Positions 44,072-53,793 are shown, numbered from the stretch's first letter. The stretch: DNA of 64,000 bases from Novosphingobium pentaromativorans US6-1 (GCF_000767465.1 NZ_CP009291.1:3638501-3702500); one strand, 5' to 3'. A program made the numbers and translations. The notes: a model not told the origin generated them from the letters alone.

Positions 44072-46591
44072 TCAGAAGCTGTATTTGACGCGGATACCGC
44101 CATATGTCGTGTAGTCGCGCGGGATACGGCTGATGATGCGACCGATCGTATTGTCGGCGGTGAAGCGGCTCGACGTATAGAACTTGTCGGTCAGGTTCTT
44201 GCCGTAGATCTGTACCAGCCAACGATCGTCGTCATCCGCCACAGTGATCGAGGCATCGAGCAGCCCACGCGAAGGTTCGACAAGATCGGGATTGCGCCCC
44301 AGGTCGAGGTTGGCTTCATCCAACCAGTTCCAGTTCACATCGAATGTCAGGTGGAACGGCATGGTCTCCAGCGGCAGCGTGTAGGTGGCACCCAGCTGGT
44401 AGCGCCAGTTGTAGGAGAGCTTGGCTTGCGTTCCTGAAAGCGGCTCGAATGCCTTGCCGCCCAAGGTGACCGTGCAGATCGAGCCCCTGATCGACGGGTC
44501 GCTGACGTTGCAGGGGATGATCGGTGCATCGCTGCCGTAGCGCGCGTCGTTGTAGGCGAATGAACCGGACAGGGTAAGGTTGTCGAACGGCAGCGCTCGC
44601 ATGTTGAACTCGATGCCGTCGGACTTCAGCGTGCCTGCGTTGACGACCTGCTGCGCCGCTTCTCCTGCAGGGATGAAGTACTGCTGTACGTTGCTGACCC
44701 GCAGGCGATAGAGGTTCAATTCCAGTTGCACGCGGTTGTCGAACAACTGCTGTTTTGTGCCCAGTTCGAAGCTCTTGGCCTTTTCCGGATCGACAAATGC
44801 GATATCCGCAGTCGATCCGCGCGATACGTTCGCTGCCGCTCCCTTGTACCCTGTGTTGTATGAGAAATAATAGTTTTGCGACGGGGTCGGCTCGAACTGG
44901 ATGCCGATGCGGCCCGAGACATTGTTCGTGATCCGGTTCTGCTGGAAGCCCTGCGGCACTTCGATCAAGCCGGTGACTTCGCCGGTATCGGTGTTGATCG
45001 TTCCGAAGTTGAAGGGGGCAGACCCCGCTGGCACCGTGTCCGCAAACACGATCGGCGTCGTTTCGAACCCGGGGAGGAGATTGTTGCCGATGGCGGTGTT
45101 GCGATTGTAGGTCAGCGCCTGCGTTTCATGCGTGTAGCGCAAGCCGCCGAACACGGAGAGCGTATCGGTTGCCTTGAACGAGACGTCGCCGAAGATGGCG
45201 AAGGTGTCGTCCTGGATGTCGAAGTCCACTTCCGGACGGTCATAGACGTAAGAGCCGCCGATCAGCGGGGCCACCGAAGGCAGGAAAGCCGGGGGAACTG
45301 CGGGCAGGACCGCAACATTGGTAGCGAAGAGGAACGGCTGGCGGTTGCCGCCCGTATCTTCCAGCGCCTGATAGAATATGCCGCCTACGATATCGAAACG
45401 CTCGGTCTTCGCATTCATGCGCAGCTCTTGCGTCAGATATTTCACGTCAGTGAACTGGGCGTCGGATACGGTGACCTGCTGCAGACCGACGTAATTGGGG
45501 TTGAGCGTGCCGCCATAGCCGGGAGCGATTCCCAGCGGCGTTCCGTCGATCTCGCCAGCGGTGCTCTGGCTGGTGAACCAGCGCATCGCGCTCAAGGACG
45601 TGATCGAGATGTCATCCGACACCTGCCACGACAGTTCAGCGCTAACGCCGTATGTTTCCGCCTTGTCGTCAGCAGGGTTATTGAAGTTGTAGGGGTTGAT
45701 CCCGCGCTTCGGCGTGTAGCCGGCTACACTCTCGAATTGGCCGGGAACGGCAGAACTTTCCTTTTCTACGTAGAAGTTGAAGAAGGTCGAGGAATAGTTC
45801 TGGTAGTCGCCGCTGATCACCAGTTGGACGTCGGGGGAGAATTCGACCAGCGCCTTCAGGCGGCCGCCGTACACTTCCTGCCCAAGGATATCGCCTCCGC
45901 CGGGAAAGTTGTTCTTCAGCAGCGGATCGATATGATTGTAAAAGCCATTGGCCCTCAATGCGATGCCTTCGGACACCGGCAGATTGACCATGGCGCGAAC
46001 CAGGGCTTCGTCGTCGGTCGTATAGTTGACCTCGGCCTCGCCTTCGAGGATATGGGTCGGGTTCTTCGTATAGATGCTGATCGCGCCGGATGTGGCGTTC
46101 TTGCCGATCAAGGTCCCTTGCGGACCGCGCAGGATTTCTACGCGATCGATATCGCCGAGCGACGTAACGAACTCGCCGGGGCGGGTCAGCGGTACACCAT
46201 CGGCGATGAATGCTGCGCTCTGCTGAAATCCGCCGCCTCCCGGGGGCTGGGAGCTCAGGCCGCGAATGGCGAATGTGCCGCCCGTGAGGGTCGCACCTGC
46301 GAAATAGTTGACGTCCGGCGAAACCTTGACGATGTCGGTCGTGTCAACGAGCACACGGCTCTCGAGCTTGGCGCCGGAGACGGCAACGACTGAAACCGGC
46401 ACATCTTGCAGCTTCTGTTCGCGCCGCTGCGCCGTGACGATGATCTCCTCGATCCCCTTCGCGGCTTCGGGCCGTGATGCGGATTCTTGCGTATCCTGCG
46501 CCAGGGCAGGAGTGCCGAGCATTCCTCCCACGGTCATGAGCGAGCATGCCCCGAGCAGGCGAGTGCGCGCAGATACCTTCAGATTGTTCAT
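44072..46591 (-). CDS. TonB-dependent outer-membrane receptor
   Basis: An 839-residue outer-membrane receptor. It has a signal peptide with a PALAQ cleavage region near residue 30, a TonB-box/plug start at IEEIIVTAQRREQKLQDVPVSVVAVSG (split over about 50-76), the plug segment LRGPQGTLIGKNATSGAISI, and the C-terminal aromatic end TTYGGIRVKYSF of a beta-barrel. ATG 46591 follows AGGGAGAG. In sphingomonads such receptors take up hydrophobic carbon sources as well as iron chelates; catabolic neighbours favour substrate uptake. It is related to the receptor at 58258 (RREQxxQDVP and plug segments). Confidence 0.93.
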   Translation of the reverse strand: MNNLKVSARTRLLGACSLMTVGGMLGTPALAQDTQESASRPEAAKGIEEIIVTAQRREQKLQDVPVSVVAVSGAKLESRVLVDTTDIVKVSPDVNYFAGATLTGGTFAIRGLSSQPPGGGGFQQSAAFIADGVPLTRPGEFVTSLGDIDRVEILRGPQGTLIGKNATSGAISIYTKNPTHILEGEAEVNYTTDDEALVRAMVNLPVSEGIALRANGFYNHIDPLLKNNFPGGGDILGQEVYGGRLKALVEFSPDVQLVISGDYQNYSSTFFNFYVEKESSAVPGQFESVAGYTPKRGINPYNFNNPADDKAETYGVSAELSWQVSDDISITSLSAMRWFTSQSTAGEIDGTPLGIAPGYGGTLNPNYVGLQQVTVSDAQFTDVKYLTQELRMNAKTERFDIVGGIFYQALEDTGGNRQPFLFATNVAVLPAVPPAFLPSVAPLIGGSYVYDRPEVDFDIQDDTFAIFGDVSFKATDTLSVFGGLRYTHETQALTYNRNTAIGNNLLPGFETTPIVFADTVPAGSAPFNFGTINTDTGEVTGLIEVPQGFQQNRITNNVSGRIGIQFEPTPSQNYYFSYNTGYKGAAANVSRGSTADIAFVDPEKAKSFELGTKQQLFDNRVQLELNLYRLRVSNVQQYFIPAGEAAQQVVNAGTLKSDGIEFNMRALPFDNLTLSGSFAYNDARYGSDAPIIPCNVSDPSIRGSICTVTLGGKAFEPLSGTQAKLSYNWRYQLGATYTLPLETMPFHLTFDVNWNWLDEANLDLGRNPDLVEPSRGLLDASITVADDDDRWLVQIYGKNLTDKFYTSSRFTADNTIGRIISRIPRDYTTYGGIRVKYSF

Positions 46592-47195
46592 ATTCTCTCC
46601 CTTCATTTCAGTTAGTTGTATTCTATAAAATTGTGAATCAAAACCCTTTTTTGATCTTGCCATTACAATTTCAATTATCTGAATGGTTCGATCGGCCTTG
46701 ATCGGCAATACGGAGAATGCCGTGGGAAGGCGTGGCCGCCGGCAGGAAGACAATGGTTTCGACGCGAGTGAGGTGCATCGGCCGTCGCACATATGTCACG
46801 CGCACCGGCTTTGCGGTGTCTGGTCCTGGCCGGAGCATCGATTCGTTTTCAATTTCGGTTTCGAGCCCGCTTGAGGCGGCTGCGTCGGTGCAGATGGGAT
46901 CGTCTTGATCCCGCAGGGCAGAATCATTGGCCGGCGGGATCCGGGGCGCTATGGCCGCGGCATGGTCCGGAAGAGACGAATTGCTCTTCGCGTCAGATCA
47001 GGATGCAATAGCCATGATGCTGTGCCGAGAAGCGGGCAGGCGGGCTTGTATGGATTGGCCGAACCTGAAGAACGCGCCGAAATTGGCCGCGTTCAACCGG
47101 TTTCAGGTCTCATCGCTCAGGTCCGCTGCTGGAGGGACAGGGCCCCTATGGTCGAACTGGCAACCCTGTCCATCGAGCGCGGAAGAAGCGGCTGG
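46592..47195. other. 604-base region without a confident gene
   Basis: This stretch lies between the start of the TonB receptor and the end of the dienelactone-hydrolase gene, both leftward. The part near 46600-46690 is AT-rich and is probably the receptor promoter. A plus-strand frame (46905-47438) has no recognisable protein and runs into the hydrolase gene, so I reject it. Bases 47135-47142 and 47164-47171 form an 8-bp inverted repeat that could terminate the hydrolase transcript. Confidence 0.4.
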
Positions 47196-47909
47196 CTATG
47201 GCTTCGATATCAAAGCGTCGATAAACGCAAGGGCTTGAGACCAGGACAATTTGTCGAGAAGGGGGTCGTAGGCCAACCCGTCCATTTGCACCTTGCTGGG
47301 ATCCGCCCGTTCCATGATGTCGCGTTCTGTGAATGCGTGTTTTCCGTTGCCGTAGACGGTCAGATGCCAATCTGCCTTGGCATCGATCATTTCCTGCTGG
47401 AAAATGGCGACGTCGCTGAGCGGAGCATAGGGGTCTAGCGCACCTGTAAGAACCAGAATGCCGGCCTTGACGGCTCCCGGCCTGGCAGGCAGCCCGGTCT
47501 TGAGCAGCCCATGGAAGCTGACTACGGCGCGCACGTCTGCGCCGCTACGGGCCAGTTCCAGAACGCACTGGCCACCGAAGCAATAGCCGATTGCCGCGAT
47601 CCGGTTCTTGTCGACTTCTGACATGTGGCAGAGCACGTGGTAGCCCGCGAGCACGCGATCGCGAAGCAATTGCGGGTTGCCCTGGAGCGTGAAGAACGGA
47701 TCGTCCTGATCGCCATATATGTCGGTCGCCAGCGCTACATAACCCATGTCTGCGAATTCGCGAGTTCGATTGCGCACCAGATCGTCCATGCCCAGTGCGG
47801 AGTACATGACCATGATCGCGGGGTGCGGCCCCGGTCCATCCGGCAGGGCCAGCAGGCCATGCATGGTAACTCCGTCATGCTGGTAATCGATGGGAGTCAA
47901 TTCGCGCAT
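47196..47909 (-). CDS. Dienelactone hydrolase family protein
   Basis: A 237-residue enzyme with nucleophile Cys110 in GYCFGG, the diagnostic DLH motif, an acid likely in TGALDPYAPL and histidine in GNGKHAFTE. The family hydrolyses lactones and enol lactones. ATG 47909 lies two bases from the stop of the BVMO gene (stop at 47911-47913) and has a perfect AAGGAGGAC ribosome site inside the BVMO's last codons. That coupling strongly suggests hydrolysis of the lactone made by the BVMO. Confidence 0.92.
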   Translation of the reverse strand: MRELTPIDYQHDGVTMHGLLALPDGPGPHPAIMVMYSALGMDDLVRNRTREFADMGYVALATDIYGDQDDPFFTLQGNPQLLRDRVLAGYHVLCHMSEVDKNRIAAIGYCFGGQCVLELARSGADVRAVVSFHGLLKTGLPARPGAVKAGILVLTGALDPYAPLSDVAIFQQEMIDAKADWHLTVYGNGKHAFTERDIMERADPSKVQMDGLAYDPLLDKLSWSQALAFIDALISKP

Positions 47910-47910
47910 T

Positions 47911-49740
47911 CTACTGTCCTCCTTGGTCATTCGATCTACGAAATTGGAAACCGGCGAACTCTCCATTTGCACGCCATTCCGCAAGCAAGGCGTTGAAGGC
48001 ATTACAGCCCGGTGCGTAAAGCATCGAGGTATAGTTCGAGACGGTCTTGGAAGCCTGGCCTTCATTGTTGAAGTAGCCTGGAGTGCACTGTTCAAGCGGG
48101 CTAACGGCCGGCGTGCCCGCACGGATCGTCTCGATCCAGGCCTGCTCGGCCTCGGCGGTCACTTCCACTTCCTCGAGATCGCGCTTCTGTGCTTCTGCGA
48201 TGATATGCGAAACCGTGTGGCACACGCCATCGATCATCGAGGTGAAGTTCGGACCTACCCCGATCTGCGACAGGCCTACGAAGAAGAAGTTGGGAAAACC
48301 GTGGATCGAGTGGCCATGCATCGTACGCATCCCTTCGCTCCAATGGTCGTAGAGCGATACGCCGCCGCGTCCTGCGACTTCAACTCCGATGCGCCGCTTG
48401 AAGCCGGTGCTCATCTCGAACCCGGTGGCTAGCACGATGCAATCGACTTCGTATTCCTTGCCATTGGCGACCAGGCCGTTCTTGGTGATCCGCTCAACGC
48501 CATGTGACCAGCTGGTGTCGACCAGTTCGACGTTGGGCCGGTTGAACGTGGCCAGGTATTGATCGTTGAAGGTCGGTCGCTTGCAGAAGCGCTGGTAGTA
48601 GGGTTTCAGCAGTTCCGCCGTTTCCGGGTTCTCAACCACCTCGTCGCAACGGCGGCGGATTTCCTCCATGTGCGCGAAGTCTTCGAGATCGGCTTCGCGC
48701 ATGAGGGATTGCATGTCTGGGACCTTGCCCTGCGCCATCATTCTTTCGACAAGGCGGCGGCGGACGGTCCATCGGTCGTTCACCAGGTCTTCCTCGACTG
48801 GCACACCCATCAGTACGTTGTTGAAGTTTTCCCGTCGCTTGTCCTGCCAACCCGGTTCCAGCGTCTTGAAGAAATCGGGGTCGGTCGGTGCATTGCCGCG
48901 CAAGTCGACTGAAGAAGGCGTGCGCTGAAAAACGTAGAGCTTTTCAGCCGATTCCCCCACGAAGGGCACGCATTGGATCGCGGTGGCGCCTGTACCGATG
49001 ATGGCGACCCGCTTGTCCGCCAGCTTGGCCATGCCGCCGTTCACATCGCCGCCGGTGTAGTCATAGTCCCAGCGGCAGGTATGAAAGACCTTGCCTTCGA
49101 AATCGTCGAAACCCGGGATGCCAGGCAACTTCGGCCGGCTGGCAAGCCCCGATCCCAATACGACGAAGCGTGAGCGCATTTCGTCGCCCCGATTCGTTCT
49201 GAGGATCCAGCGCTTCGCCTTGTCGTCCCAGCGGCATTCTATGACGCGAGTCTGGAAAACAACCTTGTCGTAAAGTCCGTAAAGCTCGCCGATGCGCCGC
49301 GCATGTTCCGCGATTTCGGAGCCGTAGGAATACTTCTCCTTGGGGATATAGCCCGTTTCCTCCAGCAGCGGCAGATAGCTGTAGCTTTCGATGTCGCACT
49401 GGATGCCCGGATAGCGGTTCCAGTACCATGTGCCGCCGAAATCGGCTGCATCGTCGATCAGGCGGATGCCGGTTGCGCCTGCTTCGACGAGGCGGGCAGC
49501 GGTGACCAGTCCGGACCAGCCGCCGCCGACGATGGCGATCTCCACCTCATCGTGGAGCGGTTCGCGCGGCGTGACTGGTGTGAAGGGATCGGTATCGACA
49601 AATTCCGCATATTTGCCGCTGACGGCCAGATATTGCTCTTCACCCTCGGGGCGAATCCGACGATCTCGTTCCTCTCGATATTTTTCGCGCAGGGCTTCGA
49701 TGTAATCGTTGTCGAGAACGGAATTGCTGGTTTCGGCCAT
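47911..49740 (-). CDS. Flavin Baeyer-Villiger monooxygenase (CPDMO-like group)
   Basis: A 609-residue BVMO with FAD motif GGGWSG (72-77), GGTWYWNRYPG (102-112), fingerprint FEGKVFHTCRWD (214-225) and a GTGATA NADPH motif. It is a paralogue of those at 40996 and 55254, with the same N-terminal LREKYREERDRR arm. ATG 49740 behind AGAGGAT is preferred to the in-frame TTG upstream. It is followed immediately by the dienelactone-hydrolase gene, so this pair should convert a cyclic ketone to a hydroxy acid through the lactone. Confidence 0.93.
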   Translation of the reverse strand: MAETSNSVLDNDYIEALREKYREERDRRIRPEGEEQYLAVSGKYAEFVDTDPFTPVTPREPLHDEVEIAIVGGGWSGLVTAARLVEAGATGIRLIDDAADFGGTWYWNRYPGIQCDIESYSYLPLLEETGYIPKEKYSYGSEIAEHARRIGELYGLYDKVVFQTRVIECRWDDKAKRWILRTNRGDEMRSRFVVLGSGLASRPKLPGIPGFDDFEGKVFHTCRWDYDYTGGDVNGGMAKLADKRVAIIGTGATAIQCVPFVGESAEKLYVFQRTPSSVDLRGNAPTDPDFFKTLEPGWQDKRRENFNNVLMGVPVEEDLVNDRWTVRRRLVERMMAQGKVPDMQSLMREADLEDFAHMEEIRRRCDEVVENPETAELLKPYYQRFCKRPTFNDQYLATFNRPNVELVDTSWSHGVERITKNGLVANGKEYEVDCIVLATGFEMSTGFKRRIGVEVAGRGGVSLYDHWSEGMRTMHGHSIHGFPNFFFVGLSQIGVGPNFTSMIDGVCHTVSHIIAEAQKRDLEEVEVTAEAEQAWIETIRAGTPAVSPLEQCTPGYFNNEGQASKTVSNYTSMLYAPGCNAFNALLAEWRANGEFAGFQFRRSNDQGGQ

Positions 49741-49953
49741 CAAGCGTTTATCCTCTGCACCAATCAAGGAATTTCCCGGAAATCCAAGCAGACGCGGCCG
49801 CGAAACTATGGATGTTGGGCGACGTCATTGCTCTCGCGCTCTGCGTCGATTATTTGCTCAAAACTACTAACTGAATTCGATGTAGGCAATGGTCGGTTGG
49901 CATTAGCCTGCGCCATTTTTGAATTGGGTTCGGGGGAAAGGATAAAACGGTAG

Positions 49954-50439
49954 ATGGACCAAGCATTGCACGACGAATTGAGAGCGCGCTATGAGATTTA
50001 TATCGACGCGTTCGGGGAGAGTGCGGTGCACTCATTGTCCCGTAGCGGACACGTGGATCTGAGCGGGCTGGATTTCTGGCAGTTTCCACTTTTCCTGATC
50101 GTCGGTCATCCCCAGTTGCCCGTGAAGTTCATCCCCGATCTGGTCACGTTTCAGGCTTTCGTCACCCCATCGTACAAGAAGCTCAGAGAAGACGGTTGGC
50201 TTGGAAAGGGGCGGATCAGTTCGTTCGAAGTTGCCGCTGCCGACGACCAGATGGCGATCATCTCGGTAAAGGGGGACAGGCTCAACGAGCAGGGAGCGGT
50301 TCTGAACAGCTGGGACTTGTCCTACCTCCTTGTTCGGCGGGGCGGGCAATGGATGCAGGCCTGCGTCATGGACAAGGGGCCGAACCTGCCCGAGCCTGAG
50401 GAGCTCTATCGCTGGGCCCATGGCCTGCTGTCGATCTGA
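49954..50439 (+). CDS. Small NTF2/SnoaL-like protein
   Basis: A 161-residue protein with an N-terminal helix (HDELRARYEIYIDAFG) and a beta-rich C-terminus (AIISVKGDRL, LSYLLVRRGGQWMQACVMD), the general pattern of the NTF2-like fold used by SnoaL, ketosteroid isomerase and small hydratases. No catalytic Asp/Tyr set is obvious. AAGGA lies about 11 bases upstream of ATG. It faces right, alone between divergent and convergent catabolic genes. Function is unknown. Confidence 0.7.
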   Translation: MDQALHDELRARYEIYIDAFGESAVHSLSRSGHVDLSGLDFWQFPLFLIVGHPQLPVKFIPDLVTFQAFVTPSYKKLREDGWLGKGRISSFEVAAADDQMAIISVKGDRLNEQGAVLNSWDLSYLLVRRGGQWMQACVMDKGPNLPEPEELYRWAHGLLSI

Positions 50440-50476
50440 CGGCACCGGTGTTGCGGGCGCCCTCTCTTGGGCAATT

Positions 50477-51358
50477 CTATCGGATGGGAGGCTCGTACCC
50501 GTTGACGTGACCGAATGCGGTGCCCTTCACTTTATAGCCGAGCATCTTGAGCAAGGCTTGCGAGGGGTTGCGTTGCAGGATCGAGGGGTTGAGCGAAAGG
50601 AACCAGTTTTCCTGCGTGCGAAAGGCCGGCGCGGAATACCATGCAAACACGCCCGCGCGACTTTGGTCCAGGGTCGTGTTGGCGCCGGTCTGATGCCAGA
50701 CCCGTCCATCCATTGCCACCATCGACCCAGCCTTTCCGACAAGCGGGACGAGGTGCTTTTCATCCTCGCCGTAATGGGGCCACCGGTTGAGTCGATTGCT
50801 TCCCGGTACGACTAGGGTCGCACCGTTTTCAGAGGTGAAATCGTCGAGCAGCCAAATGATGTTGATCCCCAGAGCGGCTTGGGGCCAGGGTAGGGGAAAC
50901 GACATCTGGTCGGCATGCATCTTCATTCCTGCGTGGCCGGGCAATGTAATATTGGCCGTCATGTTCGAAAGCAGGAAACCCGGGCCGAGCGTATGCTCTA
51001 CCAGATCGATTGCGGCCGGATCCTGCGCCATGTCGATGAAGGACTGTCCGCGATTGAGCAAGGCCCAGACCCGCAGGTTGGAACTGTCGTAATCCGCCGT
51101 AAGGATGCGATCGTTGTCTTGCTGCCCTGCAGTCTGCGCAGCGATGACGCTATCGTCTTGCGCCGCTTGGTAAAGATCGTCGCGGGCCCGTTTCAGCCGT
51201 TCGGGAGAGAGCGCGTCTTCGATGATGCAAAGACCCGTTCGGGCAAGATCCGCTTTGCATTGCTTCAGATTGCGCGCGGGTTGCGGCAGATCGGTCAATG
51301 CCTCCTCAACCGCAAGTGCGGGCGCCATCTGTGCGGCTGGGGCTTGCGTGGCTTGCAT
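50477..51358 (-). CDS. Phytanoyl-CoA dioxygenase (PhyH) family protein
   Basis: A 293-residue Fe(II)/2-oxoglutarate dioxygenase. The HxD iron ligands are His148 and Asp150 (MKMHADQM), the distal His is His222 (GRVWHQTGAN), and the 2-oxoglutarate arginine is probably Arg234. Relatives hydroxylate branched acyl-CoAs or small metabolites. ATG 51358 with GGGAG about 10 bases ahead is reasonable. It precedes a 334-base gap and the epoxide-hydrolase gene on the same strand. Substrate unknown; alpha-hydroxylation of a branched acyl chain fits the setting but is inferred. Confidence 0.88.
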   Translation of the reverse strand: MQATQAPAAQMAPALAVEEALTDLPQPARNLKQCKADLARTGLCIIEDALSPERLKRARDDLYQAAQDDSVIAAQTAGQQDNDRILTADYDSSNLRVWALLNRGQSFIDMAQDPAAIDLVEHTLGPGFLLSNMTANITLPGHAGMKMHADQMSFPLPWPQAALGINIIWLLDDFTSENGATLVVPGSNRLNRWPHYGEDEKHLVPLVGKAGSMVAMDGRVWHQTGANTTLDQSRAGVFAWYSAPAFRTQENWFLSLNPSILQRNPSQALLKMLGYKVKGTAFGHVNGYEPPIR

Positions 51359-51692
51359 CGTCTTTCATCTCCCGCGTGTCATGGTCACCAGGTGCGAACT
51401 GCCGCTTCTCTTCGTGACCGCATGATAAGCCTTCGCCTTCATGATACTTGTTCCCCATCGCCTGCATCGACCTCAAACGCCTTGGGCTCAGGCGCAAGTG
51501 TCAGAACCTAGCGGTGCAAGGGCCGAACGTCCTGGGGCATGGACGCAGCATTTGCCTTGGCGAATGCTGCGTCCGGGTAACCTTCGCGCGCCCCTCTCAA
51601 TCCACTGCGATCTCAGAAGAGTGCGCTTTGTCAGGTTGCCCTTTGCCATGCCTTTCAGTTCTCGGCGCCGCGTGCGCAGGGGCGACGGTTTC
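51359..51692. other. Gene-free region with a strong hairpin
   Basis: No convincing gene lies in these 334 bases between the epoxide-hydrolase and dioxygenase genes, both leftward. It probably carries the dioxygenase promoter and the terminator at 51541-51574. Confidence 0.5.
51541..51574 (-). terminator. Strong hairpin downstream of the epoxide hydrolase
   Basis: A perfect 12-bp inverted repeat pairs 51541-51552 (ggacgcagcatt) with 51563-51574 (aatgctgcgtcc). Inside, gcc and ggc (51554-51556, 51559-51561) can pair too. It lies about 120 bases beyond the epoxide-hydrolase stop. No T-tract follows, so it may be a rho-independent-like terminator or an RNA-stability element. Confidence 0.45.
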
Positions 51693-52703
51693 CTATTTCC
51701 TTCTGGCTTCGGGGAATTTCCTGTCCATCCATTCTTGAATGGTCTGCGTGACTTCCTCGGCCTTCTCCTGCTGGGTCCAATGGCCGCAGCCCTTGATGAA
51801 GTGACGATCGAGATCGTCGATGAAGCGTTCCATGCCTTCTGCTGCAGCAGGCGGCAGATAGGGGTCGAGTTCGGAGGTGATCATCAGCGAAGGGACGTCG
51901 ATCCGGTTCGGCAGGTGTTCCGAATTTTCCCAGTTGCGCGTCGCGTTGCGATACCAGTTGAGACCGCCCGTAAAGCCTGTGCGCTCGAACGTCTCGACAT
52001 AGAAATCCAGCTCTTCGGGCGGAAGGATATCCTCGCGCGGGTCGCTGGCCGCATCGTATGCAGCCAGGGCTGCCTTGAGATGCAAAGGAGAGGCCTTTCC
52101 TTCCTCAGGTGCCTTGCTGAACACTCCGAGCGCTTCTGGAGAGGATTCCACCGGGCGCTTGAACAGCATGCTCATCGTCTTGCGTACGTCTTCCGCCATG
52201 GCCTGGTCCGCCGGTCCGCGCTGCTGGAACCAGACGACGTACATGTCTTCGCCCAGATGCTCCTTCATCATGGTGATGGGCTCGACCGGCGGGCGAGGCG
52301 TGAAAGGGGTGTTCAGCGCAATGATTCCAGCAACGCGATCAGGATGGCGCAACGCCATGCCCCACACGACCACGCCGCCCCAATCGTGCCCGACGAAGAC
52401 TGCCTTCTCGACACCCTTGGCATCGAGTAGTCCAGCAAGATCGGCGTTCAGATTGTCGAGATCATAAGCCTCTACCTCTTCCGGGCGATCCGTCAGACCA
52501 TAGCCGCGCTGGTCCGGCACCAGAACGTGAAAGCCAGCCTTGGCAAGGTCGCGGGCCTGGTTGCGCCACGAAAATCCCAGCTCAGGAAAGCCGTGGCAGA
52601 ATACCAGCGAAGGGCCGTCACCGGGCGTGCCTGCCTCGTGAACGGCCATGCGAATACCGTTGGTCTCGACGAATGAGGGATTCCAGCCTTCAAATTCCGA
52701 CAT
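51693..52703 (-). CDS. Epoxide hydrolase (alpha/beta-hydrolase fold)
   Basis: A 336-residue soluble epoxide-hydrolase-type enzyme. It has HGFPELGFSWR with the oxyanion HGFP (37-40), nucleophile Asp107 in GHDWGG (an ester-forming Asp rather than Ser), a lid tyrosine likely in GGLNWYRN, and the C-terminal histidine in GCGHWTQQE. It opens an epoxide to a vicinal diol. ATG 52703 with AAGGAAA is chosen over an upstream frame. An epoxide made by the P450 or another oxygenase is a plausible substrate; haloalkane dehalogenase is less likely because the typical tryptophan halide site is not seen. Confidence 0.9.
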   Translation of the reverse strand: MSEFEGWNPSFVETNGIRMAVHEAGTPGDGPSLVFCHGFPELGFSWRNQARDLAKAGFHVLVPDQRGYGLTDRPEEVEAYDLDNLNADLAGLLDAKGVEKAVFVGHDWGGVVVWGMALRHPDRVAGIIALNTPFTPRPPVEPITMMKEHLGEDMYVVWFQQRGPADQAMAEDVRKTMSMLFKRPVESSPEALGVFSKAPEEGKASPLHLKAALAAYDAASDPREDILPPEELDFYVETFERTGFTGGLNWYRNATRNWENSEHLPNRIDVPSLMITSELDPYLPPAAAEGMERFIDDLDRHFIKGCGHWTQQEKAEEVTQTIQEWMDRKFPEARRK

Positions 52704-52986
52704 AATTTGTTGTTTCCTTGTTAAGCAAGTCCTCTCCGTGGCCAATTCGGCCGCGGGGAGCGCGAACGCGTCCCTCAATTCGGCTTGCCATCAGCGTTTG
52801 TTGTTTAGTGCAATGGCTTTGCCGCTCGCAAGGCGTAATCGGTATCCCTCCTGGCGGTCTTGCTCCCTTTCTGAGGCAAGGGGTCCCGATTCGCTCCACA
52901 TCCAAGATGTATTTGGCAAAAAGAACTATTTCAATCGGTCAAAGGAATGGCATACTGGATGCGCAAGACAAAGTGGGAGAGCTGAT

Positions 52987-53757
52987 TTGGATCGCCTGAA
53001 GGGAAAGGTGGCGCTGATCACCGGAGCTGCCCGCGGGCTCGGTGCGGCAATGGCAAAGCGCTTTGCTTCCGAGGGTGCGTCGGTTGTCCTTGCGGACCGT
53101 GATGAGGCCGCGGTGCGGGAAACCTCCACGCGGCTGGCCATTGAAGATCTGCATGTCGCAGCCATTGCAGCCGATGTTACCGAGCCTGAAGGATGGTCGG
53201 CCATGTTCTCCTTTGCCCAGGAGAGATTCGGCGGTGCCGACATATTGGTGAACAATGCCGGTATTGCCATGTTGGCGTCGATCGAGGAGACCAGCCTCGA
53301 GGATTGGCGCAAGATCATGTCCGTCAATCTCGACGGCGTTTTTCTGGGGACGCAAGCGGGCATCGCCCACATGCGCGCGCGCGGCGGCGGCGCAATCATC
53401 AACATGTCCTCGATTCGTGCAATGGCCGGGGATCCGATGTCGGTGGCCTACGATGCATCCAAGGGTGGCGTCTTGTCGTTGACGCGGTCAGCTGCAGTGC
53501 ATTGCGCGCGGCAGGGCTACAACATCCGCATCAACTCGCTGCACCCGGGCTATGTCATGACCCAGATGGTGAGCGATGCGATCAATTCCGTATCGAACAG
53601 CAATGAAATCAAGTCTGCGGTGATCGACCTCCATCCGATCGGGCGATTGGGCAGCGAGGAGGAAATCGCCAATGCCGCGCTTTTTTTGGCCAGTGACGAG
53701 GCGAGCTTCATGGTCGGCTCTGCCATGGTGGTCGATGGCGGCTTCACGGCCGTCTAG
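52987..53757 (+). CDS. SDR family oxidoreductase (tandem copy 1)
   Basis: A 256-residue SDR: ITGAARGLGAAMA, NNAG, INMSSIRAMAG serine strand, YDASKGG and C-terminal VVDGGFTAV. The TTG at 52987 lies six bases after GGGAGAG and gives the normal N-terminus LDRLKGKVALIT; the longer open frame upstream is noncoding. The gene right after it, at 53794, is a close paralogue, so this is a tandem duplication. The two probably act on related secondary alcohols. Confidence 0.88.
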   Translation: MDRLKGKVALITGAARGLGAAMAKRFASEGASVVLADRDEAAVRETSTRLAIEDLHVAAIAADVTEPEGWSAMFSFAQERFGGADILVNNAGIAMLASIEETSLEDWRKIMSVNLDGVFLGTQAGIAHMRARGGGAIINMSSIRAMAGDPMSVAYDASKGGVLSLTRSAAVHCARQGYNIRINSLHPGYVMTQMVSDAINSVSNSNEIKSAVIDLHPIGRLGSEEEIANAALFLASDEASFMVGSAMVVDGGFTAV

Positions 53758-53793
53758 TGTCCGGGCAGGCGACAGAGAGCGGGGACGGACGGA

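Noticed and set aside
44876..46393. 505-residue plus-strand frame opposite the first TonB receptor
   Set aside because: It mirrors the receptor gene, lacks a ribosome site and shows no domain.
46905..47438. Plus-strand frame of 177 residues between the TonB receptor and the hydrolase
   Set aside because: No domain, no ribosome site, and it runs into the opposite-strand hydrolase gene.
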